Source: Myxocyprinus asiaticus
Lineage: Eukaryota; Chordata; Actinopteri; Cypriniformes; Catostomidae
NCBI RefSeq assembly: GCF_019703515.2
Contig: NC_059372.1
Coordinates: forward strand, 27,243,431-27,307,430
Direction: 5' to 3'
Length of the DNA stretch: 64,000 nucleotides
A program made the translations under genes and the position numbers. Below, one piece after another: positions 21,918 to 34,654 of the stretch (the first letter of the stretch is position 1; each line of letters opens with the position of its first letter). Below the pieces are notes generated by a model. That model had not been told where the DNA came from. It was given only the letters and a program-made list of their open reading frames with translations, and searched no databases.

Positions 21918-23530
21918 TGGTGGTTTCACATATAATCCATTTAAAATTAACCAAACCCTGTTCAGTTAAAGTGAACCAAAAAGGGAACCAGCTGCAAATG
22001 ACTGAATGTGCTTTTGGTGTTCACAATGTAAGTGGACTTAAAAGAGGACCCAGTTTCATTTTTATGGTCCTTGCTGCATTGATGTGTTCTCAGACACTTT
22101 GTTGTTCATACCACAATTCCTTCAGAACTCAGACCCCATGGCAGTCATGATTACTGCATGTCATTTGGCTAACAATAAATTGGCATACATATAATTGTGA
22201 TTATGATGATAAATTGTCACTTCTTAAGGTGTATATGTGCTGAATACACATTCACATTAAGTAGTAATGTATATAACTTTGAATCGCATAATAGGGCTAT
22301 ATGATAGTCGTTTAAGGCTTTAACAATGTAAAATATTGCACAGGGATGAATGACATGAATAATAATATTTTCAATGTTAAAATATTTACAAAAACTTAAA
22401 CATTTTGGTCAACTTTACCTTTACACAGTTTATAATATAACCCAGAAAACCCAGCCAATTATATTCTATTCTAATCTATTATATTAATACTATGTAATAG
22501 TAAAATATTTCTGTCCTAAATTCTTTACTTTCACATTATGTTAAGGGTCTCCAATTAAACCCATGAACCCTTATTTCACATGAAGGAAAATGAAACAAGA
22601 TTTTATGACTATTTGAAAATATGTTTCTCAACAGAAATAAAGTAAGCTGGCATCTCCTCCTGCATGTCATTAAAGGAATAGTACACCCAAAAATGCACAT
22701 TTTTTTATAATTTACTCACCCTCAGGCCATCCAAGATGTAAATGACCTTCTTTCTTCATCAGAACAGGATTTAAGATTTTTAGGAAAGTATACCAGGTTT
22801 TTAGCTTTATCCAATGGAAGTGAATGGGCACCAATATTTGATGGATTCTTTCCTAAAAATCTTAAATCCTGTTCTGATGAAGAAAGATGGTTATATACAT
22901 CTTGGATGGCCTGCGGGGTTAGTAAATTATCAGCAAATTTGCATTTTTGGGTGAACTATTCCTTTAACACTGCATATATTATTGAACCCAAATCATTAGC
23001 CATTACGCAAACATTAAATTAAAGTGAAACGGAGAGCTTTGCTTTCACTATCAAAATAGCTTGTATATTCGTGGGAGTTTGGCGTGAACCTCAGCAAATG
23101 GCATGCGCATCACAGCGCTTCAAGGCAATTCATCTTCACGTGCTCTTCAGAAGCTGCTCTGACTGCAGCCGGTTTCATTTGGAGTGCTCAGATAATGAGG
23201 TGGTCATGGTAATCATGGTATTTCTATATTCGCTTAAAATTTTCAATTAAAAAAGTTCACAATAATAGCGGTTAGTAATGCAGCTGAATGGCAAGCCTCG
23301 AGGTACTTCTGTTATAACAAAAAGTAAAATGGACTGGTACCTCTTCACATAGCAATAATCAATCGAACCACAAAAGGACCCGCAAATGAACTGTACTCAG
23401 ACCACCTAAGTATGGCTCGTTTGTGGGACCTTTTAGTGGGGTCTGAGATAATTTGGGTTGTTCACACATACACGTTATATCACTCTGAGACCGTTTGGAG
23501 TGCTCAAACGAACTAGGTGTGAAAACGCCC
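21918..23530. mobile_element. Harbinger-like non-autonomous element, 3-bp TTA TSD
   Basis: Begins TGGTGGTTTCACATATAATC and ends GGTGTGAAAACGCCC, facing TTTCACA/TGTGAAA terminal motifs. TTA occurs on both sides (21,915-21,917 and 23,531-23,533). Deleting the interval restores a GATATCTTAAATACTG-type junction like the parallel block of the surrounding repeat. A 3-bp TWA duplication fits PIF/Harbinger. No transposase seen. It contains a nested MITE at 22,674-22,963. Confidence 0.55.
22674..22963. mobile_element. TTAA-flanked foldback MITE
   Basis: Nearly the whole 290 bp is an inverted repeat. The ends are AGGAATAGTACACCCAAAAA and its complement-like TTTTTGGGTGAACTATTCCT, and internal arms around TTTCTTCATCAGAACAGG pair with their inverse. 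TTAA flanks both ends (22,670-22,673 and 22,964-22,967). A hairpin RNA or DNA structure is expected. Confidence 0.88.
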
Positions 23531-24325
23531 TTAAATACTGTTGCCATGGCAACATATTAATTGTTATTATTCCTTTCTTCCTATATTTGGGTGTTTTTGA
23601 GGCACTTGGCATGTTTAGAATTTCATGAAATTTTGCACACACATCAGAGTCGTTGGCCATTAGGTCTAGGCAAAAGTTCACGCATGGGTGTGTAAGACGG
23701 CCTCTGTAGCATCCCCATTTTCACCTACAGTCACAAAAAATTGGTACATATATATAGTTCTCATCAAGCTGAACAAATTTCATAATTATAGTCATTAGGT
23801 CTGCCCAACAGGAAGTCAGACATTTTGGATTTTTTGAATATTGCAGTCTCTGAACTTTTAAATACTCCATCTAGGTGAATCATGAGACTGCCACCACATT
23901 TAAACAACATTATGCCAGACATAATAAAAGAAGATGTTAAATTGCGAACAGATTTTGATATATCAAACGGTGTTACCATGGTGAGGCATTACATTTATGG
24001 CAAAAAATTAGAAACATCATATCTTCTGTGTGCAATGATTTTAGATCAAAATTGAGATGTATATTTAGTCTTAGGGGCTAATCACATGGATTTTACTATT
24101 TTGGGTCACAGTCATAGCACCACCACCTGGCAGCAGGAAGTGTGGCTCTTACAACAGACTTTAAAATAGTCCTCTTACATTTACTCAGATTGCTTCAAAA
24201 TTGTTTAGAATAATGTCAAATGCCAAATGCATGAGTCCACCTTGCATTTTTTTCCAAAAGACATCAGGTGGAAATGGACCTGTTGTGCTTGGGCCCATCA
24301 TCGCAGCTTGCAGCTATATTTATTA

Positions 24326-25136
24326 TTTAGTTTTCATTGTAGTTTTAATAAATGATAATAAAACTGGCTGTGTGTGTGGACTTTTAGTTTCTGGTTTTAG
24401 AAATGGCTAATCGATAGTAATTATTTCTGGTTTATTTTCATGATCTATTAGTTTATCCAAAGGTTGATTCCCTACTGTTTACCAATTCCTCTGTCCCCTC
24501 CTCTCTTTCACTCATCGCTCTTTGTCTTCAAAGGTATCAGACTAGATTTGCTCTGTTGTTTCAGATGAGCGATGTATTTGACAGTCAATTTAATGGCTTA
24601 CCTTCTGTCCTTTGCTCATTGCTTTAATGCAGTGCCAGGTGAATCATAGGAGATTTTTAGGGCTTTCATCTCTTCAGTGCTGACGCATTCTGCCGATGAG
24701 CATGAGTCAGCCTTCATTGCTGTTCTTCTCATCCTCACAATCTGAGTCAGTGCCAGGCTTCAGTGTAGCATTGCAGTGAGGTACCATTTATCCCAGTAGC
24801 CTCTATTTAGCACACTGATTGACTGGAGTCTCAATGCCAAGGGTTTTAATTAGTAGATGTGTTAGGATACGTCCAGGCTGCAACAGCAGTGGCCCAGTAT
24901 GTCCTGCAACCTGCTGCCTTATTACTGCTGTGCAGAAGGGAAGCATGTGTCCAGACTGAACTGCCCTGCAAAGGCAAAATGCAGTAACTACACCAACAGT
25001 GAAACTGAGGTAGATGGCTTAAAATTATTTTGTTTTTAGAGTGCATTTTGTACTTTTTGCAGTCGTTTGGCTAAGCCAAACATGTCTGTTACAGGACAGA
25101 TCATAGATGCATAGTTACTTCATTTTTCCTTTGCAC
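24326..25136. other. non-coding intergenic sequence
   Basis: No gene recognised. A short block near 24,463-24,500 resembles 14,890-14,930. Confidence 0.4.
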
Positions 25137-25267
25137 CAGGGTCAGAAATTAAGGGGGGATCAGAGCAAAAATGTCACTAAAAATGACAAAAATGCCCCAG
25201 TTCAGTGTGGGGGCAAAACATGCCCTTGTAATGAATTATTTTGTTTTTATTTGTAACATCTGATATC

Positions 25268-25272
<5 letters not shown>
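25137..25272 (+). mobile_element. hAT-like left end (fragment)
   Basis: CAGGGTCAGAAATTAAGGGG followed by AAAAATGCCCC-type text matches the termini of the element at 45,493-46,595. A TA microsatellite follows and no right end was found; similar text (AAAAATGCCCCAGAAAATC) persists to about 25,530. Confidence 0.6.

Positions 25273-25343
<71 letters not shown>
25273..25343. repeat. (TA)n microsatellite
   Basis: About 35 TA units. Confidence 0.98.
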
Positions 25344-25347
<4 letters not shown>

Positions 25348-26574
25348 ACAGACCTAGCTATACATATTATGGCATAAAATATGAGTTGATGTTGATTGCA
25401 TTCTTAGGGTAAGAGGTAATAAATTCACAGTCTTGAGAATTTACATTTATGAATTGATTAAAATAGTCAACATATTGTTTAAGTGGTTAGAAAGATGCCC
25501 TCATAAAGGTAAAAATGCCCCAGAAAATCAAATCTTGCCTATAATTAAAAAAGTAAATTACAGACACTGTTTTGCACAACAATGAAGCTTTTCCATTCCT
25601 ATTTAGAGATCAGATTTTTTGTAATTCTGCTTAAACATGAAGTGTGTAATTTCTGTTGCAAGCATCCCAAAATGGAATTGCAAAATTAATGGTTTTCAAA
25701 CAAGTTTCTCGAACACTCCTCAGGTGCAGCAGTAGTAAAAAGATATTACTTTATGATGAAATGGTATTAAATTCTAAGGAATTTAATCTATTATCAAGCA
25801 CTTACACACTAATCAACCAAATGTATCGAGTTTACTGGCCAGCAATTATTTCATGTATTTTATATATTTCATGAAATTTGAGAAATCCTTTACAATTTCC
25901 CCCAGTCACTGAGAAATTATAAATTCGTCTCATTGTTCTTCGAGTGCAATTAAGGTTATGTTGCTGGTTGTGCCATGAGACTTCAAGCCATCTGTCTGGT
26001 TCTGCTTGACTGGCTCAACAGCCTCTCCTGTATGCCACTGGAAAACATTTCTTAATGATGTAATCAAACTGATGATTACCTGCGTCCCTTAGAGGCAAGC
26101 TCATTGGAAAGTTGGTCAGTTAAAAATCCATGTCCACAAATGTGGTGTTTGTGAGGTACAGACTTTTCATGTGAGAAAAAGTGTGAAATGAGTCTGTGGT
26201 GGCTAATAATGTAGCATCTCATAGACAAATGCACTCACAAGACATACAAGGGTGACTGGATGTTCAGATAACATCAGAACAGTCCCGATTTTACAAGCCA
26301 TGTTCCTTAATCCAACGGAGTTGGTCAGGACGGCATTTGTCCCGATAATTAACAGTAGTCTTTAAACTAACAATACTGTACTTCATGCTTTTTCTATCAT
26401 GAGAAACCATCAGCAGTGTGATGTGTAGCCTTTAGGAACAAGATTTTTGGGCTATGTAGTTTTTTGGCCTACATCTGCTGCTTCCTCTTTAGAACATTGA
26501 GAGGCAAGTTGAAAATATCCAGTGTTCATGAGTGTAATTGCTCACAACGGCAGAACAATGCTTTTTTTCTGCAA
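25344..26574. other. non-coding intergenic sequence
   Basis: No gene or complete element recognised. Confidence 0.4.
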
Positions 26575-26579
26575 TTCTC

Positions 26580-27110
26580 TTGTCGCTGCCAACATCCACG
26601 GCCACGGAGGCCATTCCCTTCCCGCTGCCAGCGCTCATGGCCACGGAGGCTGTGTCCCTGTCACTGCCAGTGCCCACTACCACAGAGGTCGTTTCCCTGT
26701 CACTGCCTGTGCTCACAGCCTCAGAGGCTGTTCCCCTGTCACTGTCAGTGCACACGACCACAGAGGTCATTCCCCTGTCCCTTCCAGTGCCCATGACCAC
26801 GGAGGTCGTTCCCCTGTCACTGCTTGTGCTCATGACCATGGAGGTCGCTCTCTTGCCGCTGCCAGTGCTCACGGCCACGGAGGTCGTTCCCAGTCTCTGC
26901 TGGTGCTCACGGCCACGGAGGCCATTCCCCAGTCTCTGCTAGTGCTCACGGCCATGGATGCCGTTCCCCAGTCTCTGCCGGTGCTCACGGCCAAGGAGGC
27001 CATTTCACAGTAGCTGCCAGCATTCATGGCCATGAACCATTCCCCTGTCACTGTCAGCATCCCCGGAGGCCATTCCCCTACCACGGCCAGTACCCACGCC
27101 TGCCACGATC
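26580..27110 (+). repeat. 39-bp coding minisatellite, about 13 units
   Basis: A 39-bp unit, approximately CACTGCCAGTGCTCACGGCC plus ACGGAGGTCGTTCCCCTGT, is repeated with about 10-20% divergence. In frame it encodes a 13-residue unit of the type LPVLTATEVVPLS. Several units vary at the same third positions. The frame stays open across most units, which suggests it was translated when the element was active. The array ends in degraded CACGGTCAACAAGCGAGTGC-type text. Confidence 0.8.
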
Positions 27111-27478
27111 AACGGGCCAGTGCCCACGCTTGCCACGGTCAACAAGCGAGTGCCCGAGCCTTCCACGGTTCCACCGACTGAGCCCTCCTCGGCTCTGCCC
27201 CCAGAGCTGCTCCCTCCTGAACCCTGTCCAGCGGCCGTCTCCCAGTCCTTTGACCCCTGTCCAGTGGCCGCCGCACAGTACTCTGTCCCTTCTACTCTGA
27301 GGCCACCTCCCAGGCCGCCGGACCCCGCCCCTTACCTTAAACTCCCTCCTTTGTTTCCCTCCCTACCCTCCCTCTCTGCTGTGTTTTCTGTTTTGTGTTA
27401 TTACTCGTTCTGTTTGTCTTGTCTATTGTTTGATGTTCTTGTTTTGGGACACCAGGAGGTGTCCCTTTGGGGGGGTAA
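27111..27478 (+). pseudogene. proline-rich C-terminal coding region of LTR element
   Basis: Frame from 27,120 reads VPEPSTVPPTEPSSALPPEL, then PPRPPDPAPYLKLPP, then a hydrophobic stretch, and runs into the LTR. Low-complexity proline-rich sequence just before the polypurine tract is seen in some fish LTR elements. No enzymatic domain is present and the protein start lies in the minisatellite or beyond, so function is unknown. Confidence 0.4.
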
Positions 27479-27950
27479 TTTCACTGTCCTGTCACTCTGT
27501 CAATCTGGGTTTCTGTCTGACAAGACCATGACATCATCATCCCATGTCTGTCTTATGTTTCATTGTCTGTCCTGGTGTGAGTGCATGGTTTCGGTTGATT
27601 TCCCTGCCTTCGGTCGGTCTTGTTTCATGTCCGGAGCATGGTGTCTGGATCCTGACCCTTCTGTCTGGTCCTGTTTCGGTTTTGGTGTCGGGATACGGAC
27701 ACTCGTGTTCCATGTCTTGTCTTGTATTGGTGTGAGTGCATTGCGCTTGTCATCTTGGCGGCATGCACTAAATAATCTATGTCTCACAGCCGCGGACATG
27801 CGTTGCACTAACCTTTTTCTGTGCGCCCGGGTCATGAGCTGTCTTCACGTTGTGCTGAGGTTCGGTCACTTCGGTCTGAGGTTTCGGGTTTGTGTGTGGC
27901 TGAACTCTCACACAGGTGTCCTGTCTTGTTTTTGTCGCCTGTTGCGTGAT
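27479..27950 (+). mobile_element. partial LTR (5' half)
   Basis: Collinear with the first half of the LTR at 7927-8843. Shared text includes TGTCACTCTGTC, GAGCATGGTG, GGCGGCATG and GTGTCCT near its end. It stops short of the polyadenylation region and 3' terminus. Confidence 0.7.
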
Positions 27951-28820
27951 GTATGCTCAACAGGAAGTGGTGTAGTTTCATGAAAAAAATTATCGGAAAC
28001 AACATTAACCAGTTACCAACATTTAAAAATAAAGTTTTCACTCCTGAACAATTTAAAGGAAATTGTTTCCCGTTTTTGGTACGTTCTGTGTGTTTTCACC
28101 TGTTTTCAGTCTCTGGTTTGAACTCAAGAAAACATCCTCATCTTTTGCTGTCTGCTGTCAGTGTGGTTTATTGCCTATATATCCGAAGTGGTGCTTAATC
28201 CCCCTTGTCAGTCTCAATAAAGCTCAGTTGGTATCTTTGGAGTGCAGGGTTTTGGGAAAAGGGGTGTGGCTAATCCAACGGCTCATCTTGTGTAAATTCT
28301 AGAATGGTTAATATCACCTAGAGCACCTTTAAACCATCATCATAAAATCATGAAGATACACAAAGCATACACTGTTTTTCATTAGATTTTATTAACCTTA
28401 CCAAAGTGAACTTTGCCAGCTACCTAGAAACAAAGTAATTACCTTAGCATTGACAAATTGACAATCGTGATTCACCATGTACTGAAGCCACTCCATTAGC
28501 ATGGTTAAACATGGTTTAGCAAGGTTAACTAACCATTCGGCCTGATGGTTGAAAAGCAGCTATTGTGTTTACATTAACATAGTTCTGCTACACATCATTG
28601 AAGAGTAAATCCAGTCATCCGGTGCTGGCCGTGAAATCTTGGCAGTACAGATGCTCTGGCAGCTAGTATTTGTTTGGTATTCAGCTTGTGTTTTGTGCCC
28701 TTTTATAACAGTGATGATTTGATTGTCCTGTAACTCCTGTTTGTCTTACTGTTTATTTCCAAAGCGGAGGAATGGCTGTGTGTGAATGATGATGGGGCTA
28801 TATTTGATGGATGTTTTTTT
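27951..28820. other. non-coding intergenic sequence
   Basis: Nothing coding. A CACCTAGAGCACCTTTAAAC segment at 28,316-28,335 resembles the outer end of a TTAA-type repeat but has no partner. Confidence 0.35.
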
Positions 28821-28841
28821 TGTGTGTGTGTGTGTGTGTGC

Positions 28842-28885
<44 letters not shown>
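28821..28885. repeat. (TG)n microsatellite with CG-type variants
   Basis: TG units interrupted by CGTGCG around 28,841. Confidence 0.97.
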
Positions 28886-28886
<1 letters not shown>

Positions 28887-29009
28887 GGTATAGCGGCTTC
28901 TCTCACTGTGATTAATCAGACATATCACGACTGAGCAGCCATGCCATCAGTACAACCAGCTTCTTCCAGCTCATGACTGTCTGCAAAAACCAGGAGACAA
29001 GACAGACCG

Positions 29010-29010
<1 letters not shown>

Positions 29011-29050
<40 letters not shown>
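29011..29050. repeat. (CT)n microsatellite
   Basis: About 20 CT units. It directly abuts the LINE 3' tail. Confidence 0.97.
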
Positions 29051-29054
<4 letters not shown>

Positions 29055-29055
29055 A

Positions 29056-29365
29056 AATTTCAATTTCAGTTTTAATTTGAATTTGAATTTCAAAGTAATT
29101 TATTGGCACGATTGTGTTTACATACAATAGCATCAATACACAACGAGTAATGACAAGACAAAAAAACGGATAATAATAATTAAGCAATAACAAATAAAAA
29201 TATAATTAAAATAAGGTGCCAAGTAATTGAAATAAAAATAATAACAATATACAATATAAGATAACATAAAAATAAAATACATTAAAATAAACATTAGACA
29301 AGGCATTAATGAACATAAAAACAATTGTACATATATACCCTTGATTATATTGATAAAAGCAGTGA
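29056..29365 (-). mobile_element. LINE 3' untranslated region
   Basis: Follows the stop of the LINE frame on the minus strand and ends in AAATTCAAATTCAAATT, an AT-rich short tandem tail, immediately at the (CT)n array. Length and position fit a LINE 3' end. Confidence 0.5.
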
Positions 29366-29723
29366 TTAGTTTCTGAGGATGTGCAGTTCAAAAATGAGTT
29401 TTGCTGCAACTGATGTGTAATCGTCCTCCCCCAGTAACACCTGCATTTGATCCATTTCTGCTGAAATGGAAAACTGTGGCAAGAGGTTTGAGAGTTTGTC
29501 AAAGTATTTATCTCTCACCTCTGTAAATTTCTCACAGTGAAGGAGAAAGTGTGTCTCTGATTCGACCTCACCAGCGTTACAATGAGCACAGATTTGCTTT
29601 TCCATTGGAAGCCATGTTTGTCTGTGTCTACCTTTTCTATGGCCAGAATGTGATCACTGATCCTGTTTATGGTGAGGTTCCATCTCTGCTTTGTATCTCT
29701 AACTGTGTAGATATATTCTGCCA

Positions 29724-29726
<3 letters not shown>
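29366..29726 (-). pseudogene. LINE ORF2 C-terminus with CCHC motif (fragment)
   Basis: Upstream part (frame of 29,515-29,726) reads TVRDTKQRWNLTINRISDHI and LAIEKVDTDKHGF. After a frameshift near 29,600, the 29,366-29,605 frame gives QICAHCNAGEVESETHFLLH and C, a Cys-x2-Cys...His...Cys cluster, then FTEVRDKYFDKL. This is the C-terminal zinc-knuckle-like tail of fish non-LTR retrotransposon polyproteins, likely a nucleic-acid contact. RT and endonuclease are absent; the 5' side is lost in the (CT)n/(CA)n array. One frameshift confirms it is dead. Confidence 0.6.

Positions 29727-29802
<76 letters not shown>
29727..29802. repeat. compound (CT)n-(CA)n microsatellite
   Basis: About 20 CT units followed by about 18 CA units. 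Confidence 0.97.
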
Positions 29803-29808
<6 letters not shown>

Positions 29809-30745
29809 TGCAAGCACTTGTAAACACACAAATTGTGCATTCCCAACTTCTTCCTGATTTGTTTGCCTAGTCACTCAGATGTGTGTGCATGTGTTCATAG
29901 GTTTGCTTTCACACTCTCAGCCTCTAGCTGCTGTTGTTTATCGTCAGTCTGTCACCTCAGGTTAATGTCTCTGCTTAGTGCTTGACAAATGGTACAAGCC
30001 ATATTGGGTGTATAAGCAATTCACTGTGTTTATAAAGTATCTTCCTGTGTATCTGAGACTTGTGGCCTCAGTATTCATGGCAAAGCTTGTGTTTAGTATC
30101 AGTATGATGTGAGAGGCCTGTCATGGTCTGGTGCTGCTGTATATGAGGAAATTATATTGTGCAGATAAACAACAATGTCTAATGAGAAACTAATCATCAG
30201 TAAATATTTTCACTACATGGTTTGGCTCTCGGGAAATAGGCTAGTCAGCCCAATTGTTCAAGACTTTAGCATGAAAGTGTACTGTGTGTTTAAGAGATGG
30301 CTCTTGTATATTTACACTGGTTTAATGAGCTTTTGTAATTAGAACTGTTAGAGGATTTGTGAATTAGAGGAATTATGACTTTAATATACAATTATTTCTC
30401 TTTACCTTTAGATTTATTAATTCAAAGAGAGGCTAGTTCTTGTTATAGAAAATAATTAATAAGAGGATAGTTTAAATATTATTGCCCATATTTTATAGGT
30501 TACATAATATATGAGTAATATATGAGTACATACATGAGCATCCAATGCCGCCGGAAACATGTTATCATCCGACAATATTTAGCTAACTGCTGTCGACAGA
30601 GTCACCGTGTTTTGTTTATGCATGCCAAGCGGCTGCTGTTAAACAGCATGTATTCTCTGGACAGTAATGTACGTGTTACTCCAAGACCGCAGGGCTGATA
30701 AGAGGAAACTACAGTGGAGAAAGACACACTGGAATATATGAATTA
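29803..30745. other. non-coding intergenic sequence
   Basis: Nothing recognised. Confidence 0.4.
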
Positions 30746-30850
30746 GGGATGGGTGATACCACTTATTTTCTTTTTTGATCTGATGCCAATAATTTCAAGT
30801 CTAATATCGTTGATACCAATACCGATACTTCTATGAATTTTTTTTTTTTT
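30746..30850 (+). mobile_element. hAT-like left end (fragment)
   Basis: TAGGGATGGGTGATACCACT followed by repeated GATACCAATACCGATAC-type text, a common hAT terminus. No matching right end. Confidence 0.5.
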
Positions 30851-31134
30851 TTTGCGATTTCTTGGGATAAAATGGGTAATTTAAAATATAATTTTTAGTC
30901 ATAATTTAAGTCATTATTTATTTATTTTATTATTATTATTATTATTTTTTTTTTTTACATTTGTGAGCCTAAACAGAAAATTATTAGACTTTATTAGTTA
31001 TTAGTTTTTTTTACCTTTACAAAAATTAATCATGATTTCACTACAGTAACTATAGTTTAACCTTGGAATTTAGTTAAGCCATAGTTACCACACAATTAAC
31101 CATGGTTACTACTACAATATTACTGTGTATATAC

Positions 31135-31139
<5 letters not shown>

Positions 31140-31212
<73 letters not shown>
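31140..31212. repeat. (AT)n microsatellite
   Basis: About 36 AT units. Confidence 0.98.
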
Positions 31213-31217
<5 letters not shown>

Positions 31218-31370
31218 TGGGAGGGTTACTTTTGAAATGTATTCCACTACAGATTACAGAATACATGCTGTAAAATGTAATTTGTAACGTATTCCGTTAG
31301 ATTACTCAAGGTCAGTAACATATTCTAAATACTTTGGATTACTTCTTCAGCACTGGTAGATTTTTTCACT
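31213..31370 (+). mobile_element. hAT-like left end (fragment)
   Basis: AGGGTTGGGAGGGTTACTTT, then ATGTATTCCACTACAGATTA, a terminus common in fish. No matching right end seen. Confidence 0.5.
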
Positions 31371-31450
31371 TGTTTTGACTATAAAAATTCTGCCAGTACA
31401 GTAAGACAAAATACACATGTTAAAAATACATTCTCTGAAAAACCTAAATA

Positions 31451-33005
<1,555 letters not shown>

Positions 33006-33007
33006 TA

Positions 33008-33473
33008 TCTTATGCAGTGTTGTTTCTAAAACAAGATCAATCAAAGTGATCTTGGTTTAAAGATTTTTAGATATTTTTACAGGAAACAATACAAAAATTA
33101 TTATCAAGAATATGATTTTTGCCCTAATATCAAAGGTCTTACTAGAAAAAAAGAAATTATGATCCAACGTGAATTTTCTTGATAAAAAATATGATCGTGT
33201 CTGGTAACGTGCATGTAAAATGGCTAGAAATAGCATTTTAGCTTAGCGTAAAGCTGACAATTTACACAAGGTTTATTTCTATTTCTTCTGCTCCAAACTT
33301 ACTTCAAACTTACTTCTCTGTCTGCTCGTATGAATGTAACCCATCATAAGAAAGTGTTTCACTGCTGCTCAAATGCACTTTGGATCGCATCATTTATATG
33401 TATAAATGTTTTCCATCTGAAAGGACTAAATATTAAATGAAACAAATGACAATAAAATACAAAGTAATCTATT
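33008..33473. other. no recognisable feature
   Basis: AT-rich, non-coding. Confidence 0.4.
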
Positions 33474-34112
33474 TCTGGCATCTATTTCTCAAACTAGAGA
33501 CTCTGATGTACTTATCCTCTTGTTTAGTTGTATATCTGGCCTTCCACATCTCTTTCTGTCCTTGTTAGAGCCAGTTGTCCTTTGTCTTTGAAGACTGTAG
33601 TGTACACCTTTGTATGAAATCTTCAGTTTTTTGGCAGTTTCAAGCATTGTATAGCCTTCATTCCTCAAAACAATGATTGACTGATGAGTTTCTAGAGAAA
33701 GCTGTTTCTTTTTTTGCCATTTTTGACCTAATATTGACCTTAAGACATGCCAGTCTAATGCACACTGTAGCAACTCAAAAACAAACACAAAGACAATGTT
33801 AAGCTTCATTTAACAAACCAAATAGCTTTCAACTGTGTTTGATATAATGGCAAGTGATTTTCTAGTACCAAATTAGCAATTCAGCATGATTACTCAAGGA
33901 TAAGGTGTTAGAGTGATGGCTGCTGGAAATGGGGCCTGTCTAGATTTTATCAAAAATGACCTTTTTCAAATAATGATGGTGCTGTTTTTTACATCAGTAA
34001 TGTCCTGACTATACTTTGTGATCAATTGAATGCCACTTTAGTGAATTAAAGTACCAGTTTCCTTCCGAAACAGCAAAATCTCTACATTATTCCAAACTTT
34101 TGGCCGCCAGTG
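33474..34112 (-). mobile_element. Tc1-like transposon, 5' half only
   Basis: On the minus strand it starts CACTGGCGGCCAAAAGTTTG at 34,112, preceded by a TA. It runs through the terminal repeat and the first third of a transposase, then stops at about 33,474. This is a different Tc1 family from 31,451-33,005 by both terminus and protein. The missing 3' part was either deleted or never copied. Confidence 0.85.
33489..33720 (-). pseudogene. Tc1-like transposase N-terminus (fragment)
   Basis: The ATG at 33,718-33,720 is followed by GCA and a run of seven A; one A is extra, so the protein MAKK... goes out of frame at once. In the shifted frame the protein reads QKKKQLSLETHQSIIVLRNE, GYTMLETAKKLKISYKGVHY, then RTTGSNKDRKRCGRPD (GRP linker). 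That is the first DNA-binding helix-turn-helix of the family. The second domain and all DDE residues are missing. Confidence 0.88.
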
Positions 34113-34114
34113 TA

Positions 34115-34650
34115 TATATACACAGTATGTTTACATATGTATGTTGGTATACTACAGTAAATACACAATAATACTTATAATATAGGTTGGTGGAAAAGAT
34201 GGGAGATGATGAAGTGAACATCTCCTGATGTTTTTTAAAGGTGATATTTCAGCACCAAGCCTGACTCATAGTAAGAGATGTATTCTGAGACAGAATTCCA
34301 TCCCTTTCTCCTCTTTCCTGTGTCCGGCAGTGCCTGTTTGAAATACCATCCCTTTATCATTTATTTCCTTGAAATATTCGGACTGTTATGGGAGAATGGA
34401 GGGGCTCTTTCCAAAGGATTTGTTATTGAAAGGCCTTGTCATTTTATTTCCCTGAATATCTAGAAAGGGCTGTTTGACTTTCAATGAGTCATCTGTCTCC
34501 TTTGCCTGGTGGGAGCAATGTTTTTTAGGCATGTGTAAACTGTGTCCACCTCTCACAAGAGCACCATGTTGATGGAGGGGCTAACAGACTGTGTGTGTCA
34601 TTTATAGGTAAACCACCATCTCTCATCATGGTTTGTGATTTAATGCTCTC
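34115..34650. other. no recognisable feature
   Basis: Non-coding. Confidence 0.4.
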
Positions 34651-34654
34651 TTAA

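Larger units (their letters stand above)
21400..24325. repeat. dispersed repeat with GGGCACAAGCAC start, interrupted
   Basis: Starts near ATTAGGGCACAAGCACTG and ends with GCTTGCAGCTATATTTAT. It contains two diverged copies of one roughly 330-bp block, at 21,545-21,880 and 23,890-24,225. Both include ATATCTTCTGTGTGCA and a short GGGTCAC(A/G)GTCATAG motif. Interrupted at 21,918-23,530 by another element. Transposon class not determined; no coding region. Confidence 0.6.
26575..27950 (+). mobile_element. 3' end of an LTR retrotransposon (truncated)
   Basis: From left to right: a coding minisatellite (26,580-27,110), a proline/serine-rich frame that continues to the LTR, a GGGGGGG purine run at 27,469-27,475 acting as polypurine tract, and an LTR start at 27,479. 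That start matches the LTR at 7927-8843 (CTGTCCTGTCACTCTGTC). The LTR is cut off at about 27,950 and no upstream RT or integrase is present, so both sides are truncated. This links the two solo LTRs in the window to a family with internal coding sequence. Confidence 0.7.

Noticed and set aside
26489..26878. Minus frame with repeated VVMGTGSDRGT
   Set aside because: Antisense of the 39-bp minisatellite; the polypurine tract and LTR start show the coding sense is plus.
27120..27983. Single 287-codon frame as a host gene
   Set aside because: It crosses the polypurine tract into an LTR and has no domain; it is retroelement 3' sequence plus chance extension.
28703..28928. Histidine/threonine-rich frames (HTHTHT)
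   Set aside because: Translation of the (TG)n/(CA)n arrays; likewise at 9685 and 29,551.
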